A DNA stretch of 64,000 bases from Hyphomicrobiales bacterium (GTDB lineage: Bacteria; Pseudomonadota; Alphaproteobacteria; Rhizobiales; Xanthobacteraceae), in assembly GCA_021323775.1 (NCBI GenBank), contig JAJPKK010000316.1, forward strand, positions 1 through 64,000, given 5' to 3'. Positions 30,460 to 38,935 of this stretch are shown here, one piece after another. The notes beneath the pieces were generated by a model. The model worked only from the letters and a program-made list of their open reading frames with translations. It was not told the origin of the DNA and ran no database searches. The position numbers and the translations under genes were made by a program. Position 1 is the stretch's first letter; each line of letters opens with the position of its first letter.

Positions 30460-32613
30460 TCAGTTCGGCAGGCTGAACGCGAGGTACTCGCCCGAGTAGC
30501 TGCCGCCGCTGATCGCCACGACGATATACTGCTTGCCGTCCACCATGTAAGTCATCGGGTTGCCGCTCTGCGGCGCCGGCATGAAGACCGCGCCTACCTG
30601 TTGGCCGGTCGCCTTGTCATAGGCCCGCAGCATCGCGCCGCGCGGGTGCTCAGGCGTCGTGGTCGCCACCGGATCGCCCATGATCACCAGGGTCTTGGTG
30701 ATGACGAGGCCGACGCCCGAGGTTTGCGCCTGCCCGGTCTTTGGGATGTTGAGGCCCTTGAGCGCCGGGTGATTGCGCACCTGATCGGGGGTGTCGCCGT
30801 GCGCCACCTGCCACTTGAGCTGCCCCTTGTCGAGGTCGATGGCGGCAAGCAGACCGTAGGGCGGCCTCACGATCGGCAACCCCTCGACGTTCAACCCGCC
30901 AAAGCCGCCCGCAGGCGGAGGAGCATCCGCGGCCGCCGGATTGGTCCGCGCGAGACGCGCCCGCGCTTCGGTCTGCGGCGCGCCGGCCGCGCAGCAGTCG
31001 CCGGGCCCGAGCACCACCCGGAACTGCTGCCCGGCGACGCCTGCGACGTAGCGGATATCCGAGAATTCCCCGGGCGGCGTCGTCAGCGACCGCACCCCGG
31101 GGGTATTGCCGGCCGGCATGTAGGCGATGTGGGTCTCAGGATCGTACCCGAAGCCGGGCCAATTCGTGGCGGTGCCGGAAACGATGGCCCCAAGGGTGCC
31201 CTTGACATCGGCAACGACGCCCGGCGCGAACGGCGACTCCACCACTTTATATCGCTTGAGAACATCGAGCGCCTTCTGCCGCAGCTCGGGAGTGAAGTCG
31301 ATAAGGTCGTCGGGCACCTTGAGGAAGTTGCGCGCGTAGCGCAGGGAGTCCGGCGGGAACGGCTGCGTCGGCGATGTCTTCTCGCCCGGTACATCGGACT
31401 GCGGCACCGGCTTTTCCACGATCGGCCACACCGGCTCGCCGGTCACGCGATCGAAGACGTAGAGCCAGCCCTGCTTGGAGGCGACTGCGACCGCCTTGAC
31501 GGGGCGGCCGTTGACGTTGATGTCGCAAAGGATCGGCGCCGACGTCATGTCCCAGTTCCAGATCGGGTGATGGACAAACTGGAAGTGCCATTTGCGCACG
31601 CCCGTTTTCAGGTCGACCGCCACCAGGCTTTCGGCAAACAGATTGGCGCCCGGCCGATGGCCGCCGTAATAGTCCGATGTCGGCGTCTCGACCGGGATGT
31701 AGACGAGGCCGAGATCTTCATCGACCGTGATATGGGTCCAGACTCCGGTGTTGCCGTTGTCGCGCCAGGAATTGTTTTCCCATGTCTCGTTGCCGAATTC
31801 GCCCGGCCGCGGAATGGTGTTGAAGCGCCACAGCAGCTTGCCGGTCCGCACGTCGAAAGCGCGCACCACGCCTTTAGTGTTATTGTGCGTCGGCACCGTC
31901 GCGCCTTCGCGCATGGACGAGCCGACGATCACGACGTCGCCCGTCACGGTCGGCGCTGCATGGATGCCGATCTCGCCGCCCTCCAGATCGATCTGCTCGT
32001 TGTCGCCCTTCACGACGCCGACCTTGATGTCGAGGATGCCGTTGTCGCCGAAGGTCGGGATCAGGGCGCCGGTCTTGGCGTTCAACTCGACCAGGCGATA
32101 GCCGGTGGTTACGTAGATGACGCGCTCGTCGCCGCGGCCGTCGGTCCAGTAGGAAACGCCGCGGCCCGACAGTTGCCGCGCCGACACCTCGGCGCGGTGG
32201 CCTTCGCGCAGGCTGTGCGACCAGATCAATTCGCCGGTCTTGGCGTCAAGCGCGATCACCGAGCGCCGCGTGCCGGCCGTCGTGTAGAGCACGCCCTTGA
32301 CCATGATCGGCGTGCCCTCGAGCTTGTATTCCGGATAGGGGCCGAAGGCGTCGGTCTTGAACCGCCAGGCCACCTGCAGATTATTGAAGTTCGATGCGTT
32401 GATCTGGTCGAGCGGCGAATATCTGGTGAACTTCACGTCGGCGCCGTTGGTCGGCCATTCCCCGTTCTTGGTCGAGGGCTGGCCTTGCGCGGCGAATTGC
32501 GGCGGTACGGGTGTGCCAACAAATGTTTGGGCGGAGACCTGTGGCACGACGCACACGAGCCCGCCCGCGGCCAGCAGCAGCGCCGCCGCGGATTGCAGAA
32601 ATTTTCGCGACAT
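30460..32613 (-). CDS. PQQ-dependent membrane/periplasmic dehydrogenase
   Basis: The 717-residue quinoprotein has a signal peptide (MSRKFLQSAAALLLAAGGLV) and the eight-bladed propeller pattern. NGADVKFTRYSPLDQIN opens it, and tryptophan-docking blades such as DAKTGELIWSHSL, DVRTGKLLWRFNT and DLKTGVRKWHFQ follow. HHPIWNWDMTSAPIL carries the likely catalytic Asp. It most resembles glucose/sugar-type PQQ dehydrogenases that pass electrons to the respiratory chain. GGGGAG lies eight bases before the ATG at 32613. No pqq biosynthesis gene is in the window. Confidence 0.9.
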   Translation of the reverse strand: MSRKFLQSAAALLLAAGGLVCVVPQVSAQTFVGTPVPPQFAAQGQPSTKNGEWPTNGADVKFTRYSPLDQINASNFNNLQVAWRFKTDAFGPYPEYKLEGTPIMVKGVLYTTAGTRRSVIALDAKTGELIWSHSLREGHRAEVSARQLSGRGVSYWTDGRGDERVIYVTTGYRLVELNAKTGALIPTFGDNGILDIKVGVVKGDNEQIDLEGGEIGIHAAPTVTGDVVIVGSSMREGATVPTHNNTKGVVRAFDVRTGKLLWRFNTIPRPGEFGNETWENNSWRDNGNTGVWTHITVDEDLGLVYIPVETPTSDYYGGHRPGANLFAESLVAVDLKTGVRKWHFQFVHHPIWNWDMTSAPILCDINVNGRPVKAVAVASKQGWLYVFDRVTGEPVWPIVEKPVPQSDVPGEKTSPTQPFPPDSLRYARNFLKVPDDLIDFTPELRQKALDVLKRYKVVESPFAPGVVADVKGTLGAIVSGTATNWPGFGYDPETHIAYMPAGNTPGVRSLTTPPGEFSDIRYVAGVAGQQFRVVLGPGDCCAAGAPQTEARARLARTNPAAADAPPPAGGFGGLNVEGLPIVRPPYGLLAAIDLDKGQLKWQVAHGDTPDQVRNHPALKGLNIPKTGQAQTSGVGLVITKTLVIMGDPVATTTPEHPRGAMLRAYDKATGQQVGAVFMPAPQSGNPMTYMVDGKQYIVVAISGGSYSGEYLAFSLPN

Positions 32614-33202
32614 GGTTTCGCTCCCCTTATGTTTTGACTGACGCGCAGAAGTTCGGAATATGGCTGCGCAACTATAGGGCAAAACCTGTGTCGCTCCAAT
32701 GTACCTTTCAAAAAACCGCTCGCAGGTCCCAGCCGGGTTGAGCGCGGCGAAGCCAGAGGCGGGTGCCGTCAGGGCGGTCGTCTGTCCCGGATTCCGCGGA
32801 GTTGCCGTCGGACGGTGGGAGACCGATCCCCCGTGCTCAATCCGGCATACGATTCCATACGGCCGCAAGCAATTCAGCAGGCCGGCGAGTTTCTACGCAG
32901 CGGCCATCTCCCCGTGCGCTCGAACCGGGAAAGCCGGCACGACGCCTGACCTCGAAGCCGGGTAGTAATACTGTGGCGGAGCCAGCCGGCTTTCCCCGGG
33001 CCTGCGCGGAAGGACTATCTTTTGCGGCCCGCCTGGCGCTGTCGGGCGAAGCGTGTTGCGGATCGGCGAGTCTTGACGACCATGCTCGCTGCGCCCGCAC
33101 TCGGCGAGACCAACCACCAACGGATTGGGTGCTTCGAACATTGTTTCCCCCTTGCGACATTCGAGGCGCACGTCGGTGAAGACGGCATGCGCCCGTTCGA
33201 AA
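32614..33202. other. Non-coding gap with a degenerate inverted repeat
   Basis: These 589 bases hold no gene I can support. The stretch 32730-32850 is a decayed TTGAGCG/CTCAAT repeat (CCGGGTTGAGCGCGGCGAAG answered by GTGCTCAATCCGG). The first 60 bases are AT-richer and probably contain the PQQ dehydrogenase promoter. Confidence 0.4.
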
Positions 33203-33295
33203 TCACGTTACGACCAACGCCATGATGAAGAGCGAACTCAGCAGGAAACCGAGCATGCTCAGCCATCGTGACAGCTCAGGTCGCCTTGACCTCAT
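33203..33295 (-). CDS. Putative 30-residue single-span membrane peptide
   Basis: A short frame encodes MRSRRPELSRWLSMLGFLLS followed by a hydrophobic end, FIMALVVT. The basic N-terminus plus one hydrophobic helix is a typical small membrane peptide. GGGGGCGGAG lies just upstream of the ATG. It sits 46 bases downstream of the secreted protein gene at 33342. Support is limited to this composition and context. Confidence 0.35.
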   Translation of the reverse strand: MRSRRPELSRWLSMLGFLLSSLFIMALVVT

Positions 33296-33341
33296 CTCCG
33301 CCCCCGTACTCGATCGCCTCTGTGAAGCGGCCGGACGGCAG

Positions 33342-33671
33342 TCATTGCTTGCGCCAGAGGGTGCCGTTCGACCACTGGATCGAATGGTCCGGCAGAACAA
33401 TGCCGATCGAGTTCCACGGCGGGCCGCCGCTGATGGTGATGTTGCTGGTCAGCTTCGCCTCGGCGATCTCGGCGTCCTGGTGCTTGAGTTCGAGCGCCGA
33501 TCCGGACTGTGTGATCGACATCGTCTGGCCCGGCCACTGGCAGGGCGACGGCTCGGGCACGCACTGATAGGAGCCGATCACGTCTGCACTTTGCTGGGCC
33601 AGCGCCGCGCCCGGAATGGCGAAGGCGGCAAGCGCCGCGAGCGCGGAAATGCGGATGAGCTTGTACGACAC
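33342..33671 (-). CDS. Small secreted protein of unknown function, paralogue A
   Basis: The 109-residue product has a signal peptide (SYKLIRISALAALAAFAIPG...ALAQQ). A compact beta-rich domain with two cysteines (CVPEPSPCQWPG) ends in HSIQWSNGTLWRKQ. From the first Cys to the end it differs from paralogue B (35732-36061) at only three of 73 residues. The start is a GTG at 33671 preceded by GGAGG; the aligned position in paralogue B is ATG. The WSNGTxW end recalls small lipocalin/avidin-like beta domains, but I cannot assign a function. Confidence 0.85.
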   Translation of the reverse strand: MSYKLIRISALAALAAFAIPGAALAQQSADVIGSYQCVPEPSPCQWPGQTMSITQSGSALELKHQDAEIAEAKLTSNITISGGPPWNSIGIVLPDHSIQWSNGTLWRKQ

Positions 33672-33729
33672 CGATACCTCCTCCCTGTGGGTTAGCGCCG
33701 GTCTGCAACCGGCGGTTAAATCATGCATG

Positions 33730-34122
33730 TCAGTTAATTGGCGGATCATTGCGGCTCCGGCCGGCGGCGCGAGACTCCCGCCCGAACACGCCCGGAATGC
33801 GATTCGCGAGGACGCGCCTGTAGTGGCGGGGCGCTTCGAAGGAGTTGCGCACCAGACGATCAAGCTCACGCAGCGCGTCCATAATGTCATCGAATCGGAT
33901 GGGCTGTGTCGCACCGGGCGCCTGACGCAAATCCGGCGCGGCTTCGACGGCGCAGGCGTCCGAGGCCCACGACGCCAGAATGGCGCGCTTCTCGTTGACC
34001 GTCAGATCCGGGTCGTCAACGACCTGCTGCGGGTGCGCGAACGCCCCAGCAGGATGGAAGAGATTGCTTAAATCAAAGCCGCAAAGTGTGCTGCGCCGCG
34101 CGCTACGATCGGTTTCCTTCAT
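33730..34122 (-). CDS. Conserved hypothetical protein
   Basis: The 130-residue protein contains FDLSNLFHPAGAFAHPQQVV, then DLTVNEKRAILASWASDACA and FDDIMDALRELDRLVR. I recognise this as a small soluble family common in Bradyrhizobium relatives, but no function is known to me. No signal peptide or membrane segment is visible. It lies in the minus-strand island of small proteins upstream of secreted paralogue A. Confidence 0.8.
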   Translation of the reverse strand: MKETDRSARRSTLCGFDLSNLFHPAGAFAHPQQVVDDPDLTVNEKRAILASWASDACAVEAAPDLRQAPGATQPIRFDDIMDALRELDRLVRNSFEAPRHYRRVLANRIPGVFGRESRAAGRSRNDPPIN

Positions 34123-34208
34123 GGCCGTGTCCTCCGGCTAGGCCGCCGGTCGCTCCCGGTTTCTGCGCTTTAAGCTCACCAGCGTGAGCTAACCAAGATG
34201 TGTCTGTC

Positions 34209-34460
34209 TCAGTTCAAGTCCACGGGCGCCGGGCTGCCAAATCCCGCCAGACCGGATGCTAAGTCCGGATTTGACGCATGCTGTCCGGATGGCGTCTGTG
34301 CGGCCTCGACGACCACGCGCGCCTGATTGAGGTGGGCTGCGAGGCTGACGATGCTGATGCTGATGGCCGCAACCGTCGCCAGCGCGATCAGGGTTTCCCA
34401 CATCGCCTCGGCAATGCCCTCCCGCCACCTTTCTTTGCTTAGCTGGAACTGGCGCAACAT
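34209..34460 (-). CDS. Small single-span membrane protein
   Basis: The 83-residue product has an amphipathic N-terminus (MLRQFQLSKERWREGIAEAM) and one membrane helix (TLIALATVAAISISIVSLAA). A polar tail of about 35 residues follows. The ATG at 34460 is preceded by AGGAGGAAACGCC, a very good ribosome-binding site, which supports expression. The function is unknown. It sits between the conserved hypothetical gene and a small secreted-protein gene. Confidence 0.75.
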   Translation of the reverse strand: MLRQFQLSKERWREGIAEAMWETLIALATVAAISISIVSLAAHLNQARVVVEAAQTPSGQHASNPDLASGLAGFGSPAPVDLN

Positions 34461-34516
34461 GGCGTTTCCTCCTGCCTGGGTCGCCCGCGCTGTCGTCCTT
34501 CGCGACGGCGCATGAG

Positions 34517-34744
34517 TTAAAAGAAAGCATCCTCCTGCATGATGGACAGATCGGCCGCCGGATATGCGTACCGGATATCGACCATGCAGCGGGGAGAATG
34601 ATGCGGAGCGCACGCGCCAGGATCGTTCATCGCAAAGTCAGCGCCCGATGCAACGTCCTTGCTGCTGTCGCCGCCGGGACCGAGCCACGAGAACAGTGCG
34701 ACGCCCGCCGACACAAAAGCCAATACCTTCCGCTTTGCGATCAT
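34517..34744 (-). CDS. Small secreted or membrane-anchored protein
   Basis: The 75-residue protein starts MIAKRKVLAFVSAGVALFSW, a short signal peptide or anchor. The polar remainder contains two cysteines (ACAPHHSPRC) and ends in MQEDAFF. AAGGGAAA lies a suitable distance before the ATG at 34744. I recognise no family. Its small size and secretion match its neighbours in this island. Confidence 0.6.
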   Translation of the reverse strand: MIAKRKVLAFVSAGVALFSWLGPGGDSSKDVASGADFAMNDPGACAPHHSPRCMVDIRYAYPAADLSIMQEDAFF

Positions 34745-34810
34745 GACAATTTCCCTTCTCAGGGGACGTCCGGGTCGCAGTCCGAAATCGTTATGTCTAA
34801 CGGGTCTCGA

Positions 34811-35281
34811 TCAGGCCGCTTTGCTGGCTTCCAGGACCTTCGCAGCCTTGCCGCCGGCGTGCGCGCCGCCGATCTCGATGCGCCGCGGCTTCATCGCCTC
34901 CGGCAGCTTCCGCACGAGGTCGATCTGCAGGAGTCCGTTGTCGAAATTGGCTCCTGCCACCTCGACGTAGTCAGCCAGGCTGAAGTGGCGCTCGAAGGGC
35001 CGCGCCGCGATGCTGCGGTAGATGTAATCCTGCGCATCGGCCGACGCGTTGGTGTTGCCCGTAACCGTCAGCCGGTTTTCCTGAACCGTGACTGTGATGT
35101 TCTCGGGCGAAAAACCTGCGAGTGCGAGCGAAATCCGATAGCTCTCGTTACCGGTCCGGACGATGTCGTAGGCCGGATAGCTATCCTCGCCTTCATAGAG
35201 ATCGATGTTGTTGATGATGTCGAACAGACGGTCGAAGCCGATGGTTGACCGCCACAGAGGAGAAAAGTCGAAGTTTCTCAT
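34811..35281 (-). CDS. Small heat-shock protein, Hsp20/IbpA family
   Basis: The 156-residue chaperone begins MRNFDFSPLWRSTIGFDRLF, the class A rhizobial sHsp N-terminus. The alpha-crystallin domain includes YPAYDIVRTGNESYRISLAL and ARPFERHFSLADYVEV. The IxI-like C-terminal region is PRRIEIGG. It holds unfolding proteins for refolding. The leader shows a consensus-like RpoH promoter and a ROSE-type ribosome-binding-site hairpin, so both transcription and translation are probably heat-controlled. Confidence 0.95.
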   Translation of the reverse strand: MRNFDFSPLWRSTIGFDRLFDIINNIDLYEGEDSYPAYDIVRTGNESYRISLALAGFSPENITVTVQENRLTVTGNTNASADAQDYIYRSIAARPFERHFSLADYVEVAGANFDNGLLQIDLVRKLPEAMKPRRIEIGGAHAGGKAAKVLEASKAA

Positions 35282-35369
35282 AGCCACATCCTCCATTGAG
35301 CAACATGGTACGAGCGGTGCGCCAGACCTGCGCCGGCGCTGGCGCCGGGCCTCAAACGGCGCCCGGCGA
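35282..35369 (-). promoter_or_regulatory. Putative ROSE-type RNA thermometer in the hsp20 leader
   Basis: In the minus-strand leader, TTGCT (35299-35303) can pair with the Shine-Dalgarno AGGA (35289-35292). A bulged G in the TTGCT arm gives the hallmark of ROSE elements in Bradyrhizobium small heat-shock genes. Farther 5' a strong GC hairpin forms from GCCGGGCGCC and GGCCCGGC. The element would begin at the predicted start site near 35369. Melting on heating would free the ribosome-binding site. Confidence 0.65.
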
Positions 35370-35375
35370 GCGTCC

Positions 35376-35403
35376 ATCTAGGAAGGTGAAAACCGAATTC
35401 AAG
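35376..35403 (-). promoter_or_regulatory. RpoH-type heat-shock promoter for hsp20
   Basis: On the minus strand CTTGAA (35398-35403) is followed after 15 bases by CCTAGAT (35376-35382). This is close to the rhizobial RpoH pattern CTTGAA-N15/17-CCTATAT. The implied transcript start, about 35369, gives a leader of some 88 bases. Confidence 0.65.
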
Positions 35404-35731
35404 GGGGCAGATGGCTGGCGATAATTCGCCGCGCCCGAGCGGACTCGCCGCTGAGGCCAGGCATGGGGGTGTTTTGCGGGCGGGAGCCCCAACCTGGGCC
35501 GGCAGCGGAACGCTCCAGGCGAACCATCGCCGGCCCTACCCCGGATTTCTCGCACTGAGGATTCTATGAACAATAACTGCGCCACTTGCGGTCCCCTCCC
35601 CCGCTTGCGGGGGAGGCGGAAGTTCGCTTCGCCTCGGTGCAATGATTGAAGCGATTATTTCGCGGGAAAGCCTAATCTAAGTTGGGGGCGCCCCGCCTCT
35701 CCAACGCGACGCGCCTGAATTGCGGGACGGT
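35404..35731. other. Gap between the hsp20 promoter and secreted paralogue B
   Basis: I see no gene. A clean REP-like palindrome, CCCCTCCCCCGCTTGCGGGG, lies at 35593-35616. The rest shows no recognisable element. Confidence 0.5.
35593..35616. repeat. REP-like palindrome (CCCCGCTTGCGGGG core)
   Basis: This near-perfect palindrome has a GAGG 3' arm and lies downstream of secreted paralogue B, where it could stabilise or end that transcript. It belongs to the same family as the outer stems of the uvrA element. Confidence 0.8.
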
Positions 35732-36061
35732 TCATTGCTTGCGCCAAAGGGTCCCGTTCGACCACTGGATCGAATGATCCGGCAGGACGATGCCGTTCGA
35801 GTTCCACGGCGGGCCGCCGCTGATGGTGATGTTGCTCGTCAGCTTCGCCTCGGCAATCTCGGCATCCTGATGCTTGAGTTCGAGCGTCGATCCTGACTGT
35901 GTGATCGACATCGTTTCCCCCGGCCACTGGCACGGCGACGGCTCGGGCACGCACCGATAAGCGCCGCTCAAGTTTGCGCCTTGTTGCGCCGGCGCCGGCC
36001 CAGGAAGGGCCAGCGCCGCCAGCGCGGCGAACGTGGAGACGCAGATAAGCTTGCGTGACAT
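35732..36061 (-). CDS. Small secreted protein of unknown function, paralogue B
   Basis: The 109-residue protein has a signal peptide (MSRKLICVSTFAALAALALP...APAQQ) and the same mature domain as paralogue A: CVPEPSPCQWPGETMSITQS and the end HSIQWSNGTLWRKQ. The ATG at 36061 follows GGGAGGTATCC, mirroring the GTG start of paralogue A. The near identity of the mature parts beside divergent signal peptides suggests duplication with purifying selection or gene conversion. It is divergent from panC. Confidence 0.85.
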   Translation of the reverse strand: MSRKLICVSTFAALAALALPGPAPAQQGANLSGAYRCVPEPSPCQWPGETMSITQSGSTLELKHQDAEIAEAKLTSNITISGGPPWNSNGIVLPDHSIQWSNGTLWRKQ

Positions 36062-36204
36062 GGATACCTCCCTTCTGGTCAGGTTGAACTCCGTTATCGT
36101 CACCCTGATCGGGTCGGCGAAGCGTGTCATCGCTCCGACGCGACGCTTCCATGGCGACCGGAACGCGCTATAGGTTCCGCCGCGAGACCCAGCAAGAGGA
36201 AACA

Positions 36205-37134
36205 ATGCCGCGCGGCCCTGTAATTGTGCGAACCATAAAAACACTTGACCGGACGATCGGCGGCTATCGCGATGCCGGCGAGACGCTGGCGCTGGTGCCG
36301 ACGATGGGGGCTCTGCACGCAGGACATCTCGCTCTGGTCCGGCGCGCCCGCCGCCGCGCAGACCGGGTCGCGGTCTCAATTTTCGTCAATCCGACGCAGT
36401 TTGCACCGACCGAGGACTTCGCGAGCTATCCGCGGTCCTTCGACGCCGACATCGCCGCCCTGCGGCGCGAGGAGGTCGATCTCGTCTGGGCGCCGCCGCG
36501 CGACGTGATGTACCCGCAAGGCTTCGCCACCAGCGTCCACGTCAAGGGCCCGGCCATCGTCGATCTCGAAGATCGATTCCGGCCGCATTTCTTCGGCGGC
36601 GTCGCGACCGTGGTGGCGAAGCTGTTCGCACAATGCCGGCCGGATTTCGCGGTGTTCGGCGAGAAGGACTATCAGCAGCTCAAGACAATCACCCGCATGG
36701 CCGCCGATCTTGATCTCAAGGTCCGCATCATCGGCGTGCCGACCGTGCGCGAGAAGGACGGCCTCGCTTTGTCTTCGCGCAACGTCTATCTCTCCGAGAG
36801 CGAACGGGCCGCGGCGCCGGTACTCTACCGCACCCTCAAGGAGAGCGCCGCGCGGATCGCCGCGCGCGAGCCCATTGCTCGGGTCATGAGCGAGGGATGG
36901 CTCGCGATTGAAGCGGCGGGATTTGCGGTCGATTATTACGAAGCGCGCCACGCCGAAACGCTGCAACGGGTGGAGACCGTGGATGACGGCCCGCTCCGTC
37001 TGCTCGTCGCCGCACGCCTTGGCAAGACGAGGCTGATCGATAATATTGAAGGATCTGTCCGGACCACGGGCGCGGGTCCGGGACGTAGGCCGCGTGTCCT
37101 CCGGTTCGCGCGGAAAGTTTCTTCTGCAGAGTGA
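36205..37134 (+). CDS. panC: Pantothenate synthetase
   Basis: The 309-residue enzyme has the nucleotidyl-transferase motif [17 protein letters not shown], then [32 protein letters not shown] and the KMSKS-like LSSRNVYLS. It joins pantoate and beta-alanine in coenzyme A synthesis in the cytoplasm. The ATG at 36205 begins close to the first family strand. A basic tail of about 25 residues after LIDNIEG is longer than usual. panB is not adjacent. Confidence 0.95.
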   Translation: MPRGPVIVRTIKTLDRTIGGYRDAGETLALVPTMGALHAGHLALVRRARRRADRVAVSIFVNPTQFAPTEDFASYPRSFDADIAALRREEVDLVWAPPRDVMYPQGFATSVHVKGPAIVDLEDRFRPHFFGGVATVVAKLFAQCRPDFAVFGEKDYQQLKTITRMAADLDLKVRIIGVPTVREKDGLALSSRNVYLSESERAAAPVLYRTLKESAARIAAREPIARVMSEGWLAIEAAGFAVDYYEARHAETLQRVETVDDGPLRLLVAARLGKTRLIDNIEGSVRTTGAGPGRRPRVLRFARKVSSAE

Positions 37135-37164
37135 GCCGGCAGGATCAAGGCCCCGGAGGCCGCC

Positions 37165-37533
37165 TTGGCGCTGGCAAAGCGGCATCTCTCGATGCGCGAT
37201 GCTCACACGGTCGTCACGCGCCTGTTCGACGACGGCGAAGCCGTGGTCGAATTGCCCACGGTCGAAAGCGTTCCAGCATTGACGCGCGATTTGGCGGCGT
37301 GCAACGTCGTCGCAAAGGCCTACGGGGCGCCGACCAGGGTCGACGTCAAAGCTATCCGCGAAATGCTGGAGATGCCGCAGGAGCAGTCCGCTCCGGAGTT
37401 CGGCCTTGAACTCGCGACGTTGCGCAATTGGGAACAGGGCAGATCAGAGCCGGATACGGCAGCTCGCAATCTCCTCGTGACCATCGCCCATGATCCCAAT
37501 GCTGTAAGGCACGCTTTGGTGAGCGAGGACTGA
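37165..37533 (+). CDS. Orphan HigA/MqsA-like helix-turn-helix protein
   Basis: The 122-residue protein ends in an HTH of the antitoxin type: VDVKAIREMLEMPQEQSAPEFG, then LATLRNWEQGRSEPDTAARN and a last helix. This matches rhizobial HigA/MqsA-type regulators. The HTH turn is somewhat diverged (EQSAPEFG where EEFARRFG is usual). A TTG start at 37165 has GGAGG five bases upstream; an ATG at 37192 is possible. No toxin gene is next to it: panC precedes it and a convergent receptor gene follows. Confidence 0.75.
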   Translation: MALAKRHLSMRDAHTVVTRLFDDGEAVVELPTVESVPALTRDLAACNVVAKAYGAPTRVDVKAIREMLEMPQEQSAPEFGLELATLRNWEQGRSEPDTAARNLLVTIAHDPNAVRHALVSED

Positions 37534-37545
37534 AAGGGCGGCCTC

Positions 37546-38727
37546 CTACTTCTTCGCCGCCCTCACCGGATCCTTCACGGCCTCAACCGTCGACAACTCT
37601 ACATTATAAAGCTGCCCGTTCACCTTCTCGACTCTGCGGATGTATTCGTTGTGCACCACATCGCGCGTCTCCGGGTCGATCGACATCGGCCCGCGCGGGC
37701 TTTCCCATTTCATGCCCTTCATCGCCGCCAGCATGGCGTCGCCGTCGGTCTTGCCGCCGGTCTTCTTCAGCGCCTCGTAGATGAGATGCATGCCGTCATA
37801 GCCGCCGAGCGACACAAAGTTCGGGCGCTTGCCATAGGCGGCCTCGAAATCCCTGACGTAGGTCTTGTTCAGCGGCGAATCGTGCAATGCCGAGTAATGC
37901 AGCGCCGTGACGAGGCCGAGCACAGCGTCGCTCATGCCGGGCAATTCGTCATCATCGGTCAGATCACCCGGCCCAATCAGGCGGATGCCCGATTTGTCCA
38001 TGCCGCGCTCAACGAACTGCTTGGCGAAGATGCCGGACTGGTTGCCCGGCATATAGGCAAATATGGTGTCCGGCGCGAGGTCGCGCGCGCGCTGCAGGAA
38101 CGGCGCAAAATCCGGATTGGCGAGCGGCACCCGCATCGACTCGACGATCTGTACGCCGCCGCTTTTCAAGATGCGGTCCTTGAACGTGGCCTCGGACTCC
38201 AGTCCGGGCGCCCAGTCGTTGACGATGGTGACGATTTTCTTGGCGCCGTTCCGGATGGCCCAGTCGGCAATGACCAGAGAAGACTGACCGAGCGTGAAGC
38301 TCGTCCGCACCATATAAGGCGAGCGATCGACCGTGATCGACGCGCCCGACACCATGACGACGGTCGGGATTTTCGCCTCGGTCACCAGCGGCGCGATGGT
38401 CAGCGCCGATGGCGTGATGCCGGCGCCGATGATCTCGACCTTATCATTGACGATGAGTTCCTGCGCCAGCCGCTTAGCGGCCTCGGGCGAGGTGGCGTCG
38501 TCCCTGACGATGAGCTGGATCTTGCGACCGGCGACAGTGTCGCCGTGCTGCTGGATGTAAAGGCGTGCGCCGTTCACCGCCGCCTTGCCGACAGTGTTGA
38601 ACGCGCCCGTCATCGACTGAATGAGCCCGATCTTGAGCGGCTGCTGCGCCGCGGCGGCGCCCACGGATAAAGCGAGCGCCAGCGCGGCGATGGCGATTGA
38701 CCTTGGCGATAATGATGTTTGCAACAT
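37546..38727 (-). CDS. Branched-chain amino acid-type ABC substrate-binding protein
   Basis: The 393-residue protein has a signal peptide (SIAIAALALALSVGAAAAQQ) and the periplasmic binding fold of LivJ/K relatives: LKIGLIQSMTGAFNTVGKAA, DDATSPEAAKRLAQELI and GYDGMHLIYEALKKTGGKTD. No Liv permease or ATPase is nearby. It is immediately upstream, on the same side, of ring-cleavage genes, so an aromatic acid is a plausible ligand, as known for many Rhodopseudomonas paralogues. It faces the HTH gene, with a gap of 12 bases. Confidence 0.9.
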   Translation of the reverse strand: MLQTSLSPRSIAIAALALALSVGAAAAQQPLKIGLIQSMTGAFNTVGKAAVNGARLYIQQHGDTVAGRKIQLIVRDDATSPEAAKRLAQELIVNDKVEIIGAGITPSALTIAPLVTEAKIPTVVMVSGASITVDRSPYMVRTSFTLGQSSLVIADWAIRNGAKKIVTIVNDWAPGLESEATFKDRILKSGGVQIVESMRVPLANPDFAPFLQRARDLAPDTIFAYMPGNQSGIFAKQFVERGMDKSGIRLIGPGDLTDDDELPGMSDAVLGLVTALHYSALHDSPLNKTYVRDFEAAYGKRPNFVSLGGYDGMHLIYEALKKTGGKTDGDAMLAAMKGMKWESPRGPMSIDPETRDVVHNEYIRRVEKVNGQLYNVELSTVEAVKDPVRAAKK

Positions 38728-38769
38728 GCGTTTACTCCCACACTCCGTGTTCGATCATTGCAGCTTCAG

Positions 38770-38935
38770 GGTGGGCAAAATCGCCGGCGGACGACCCGTC
38801 CATCGGGGGCAACGTTACGGGCGATTTTGCCCACGCTGTCCGGCGACGCCCGACTGCGCGGGCAAACGCGCATCGGGGCGACGCGCACGCCTGCGGACGG
38901 CATCGTCATCGATGCGCCTCTGCCCACCCTGCAAA
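38770..38935. repeat. GGGCAAA...GCCCACC repeat copy overlapping a dioxygenase gene end
   Basis: GGGTGGGCAAAATCGCCGGC, GGCGATTTTGCCCACGC, GCGGGCAAACGCGC and TCTGCCCACCCTGC form the same arm pattern as the 4871-5030 and 53209-53375 repeats. The part from 38815 onward is the translated C-terminus of the intradiol dioxygenase. Confidence 0.6.

Noticed and set aside
30367-32637. 756-codon open frame antisense to the PQQ dehydrogenase
   Set aside because: It is a shadow of a clear quinoprotein and has no signal peptide or motif of its own.
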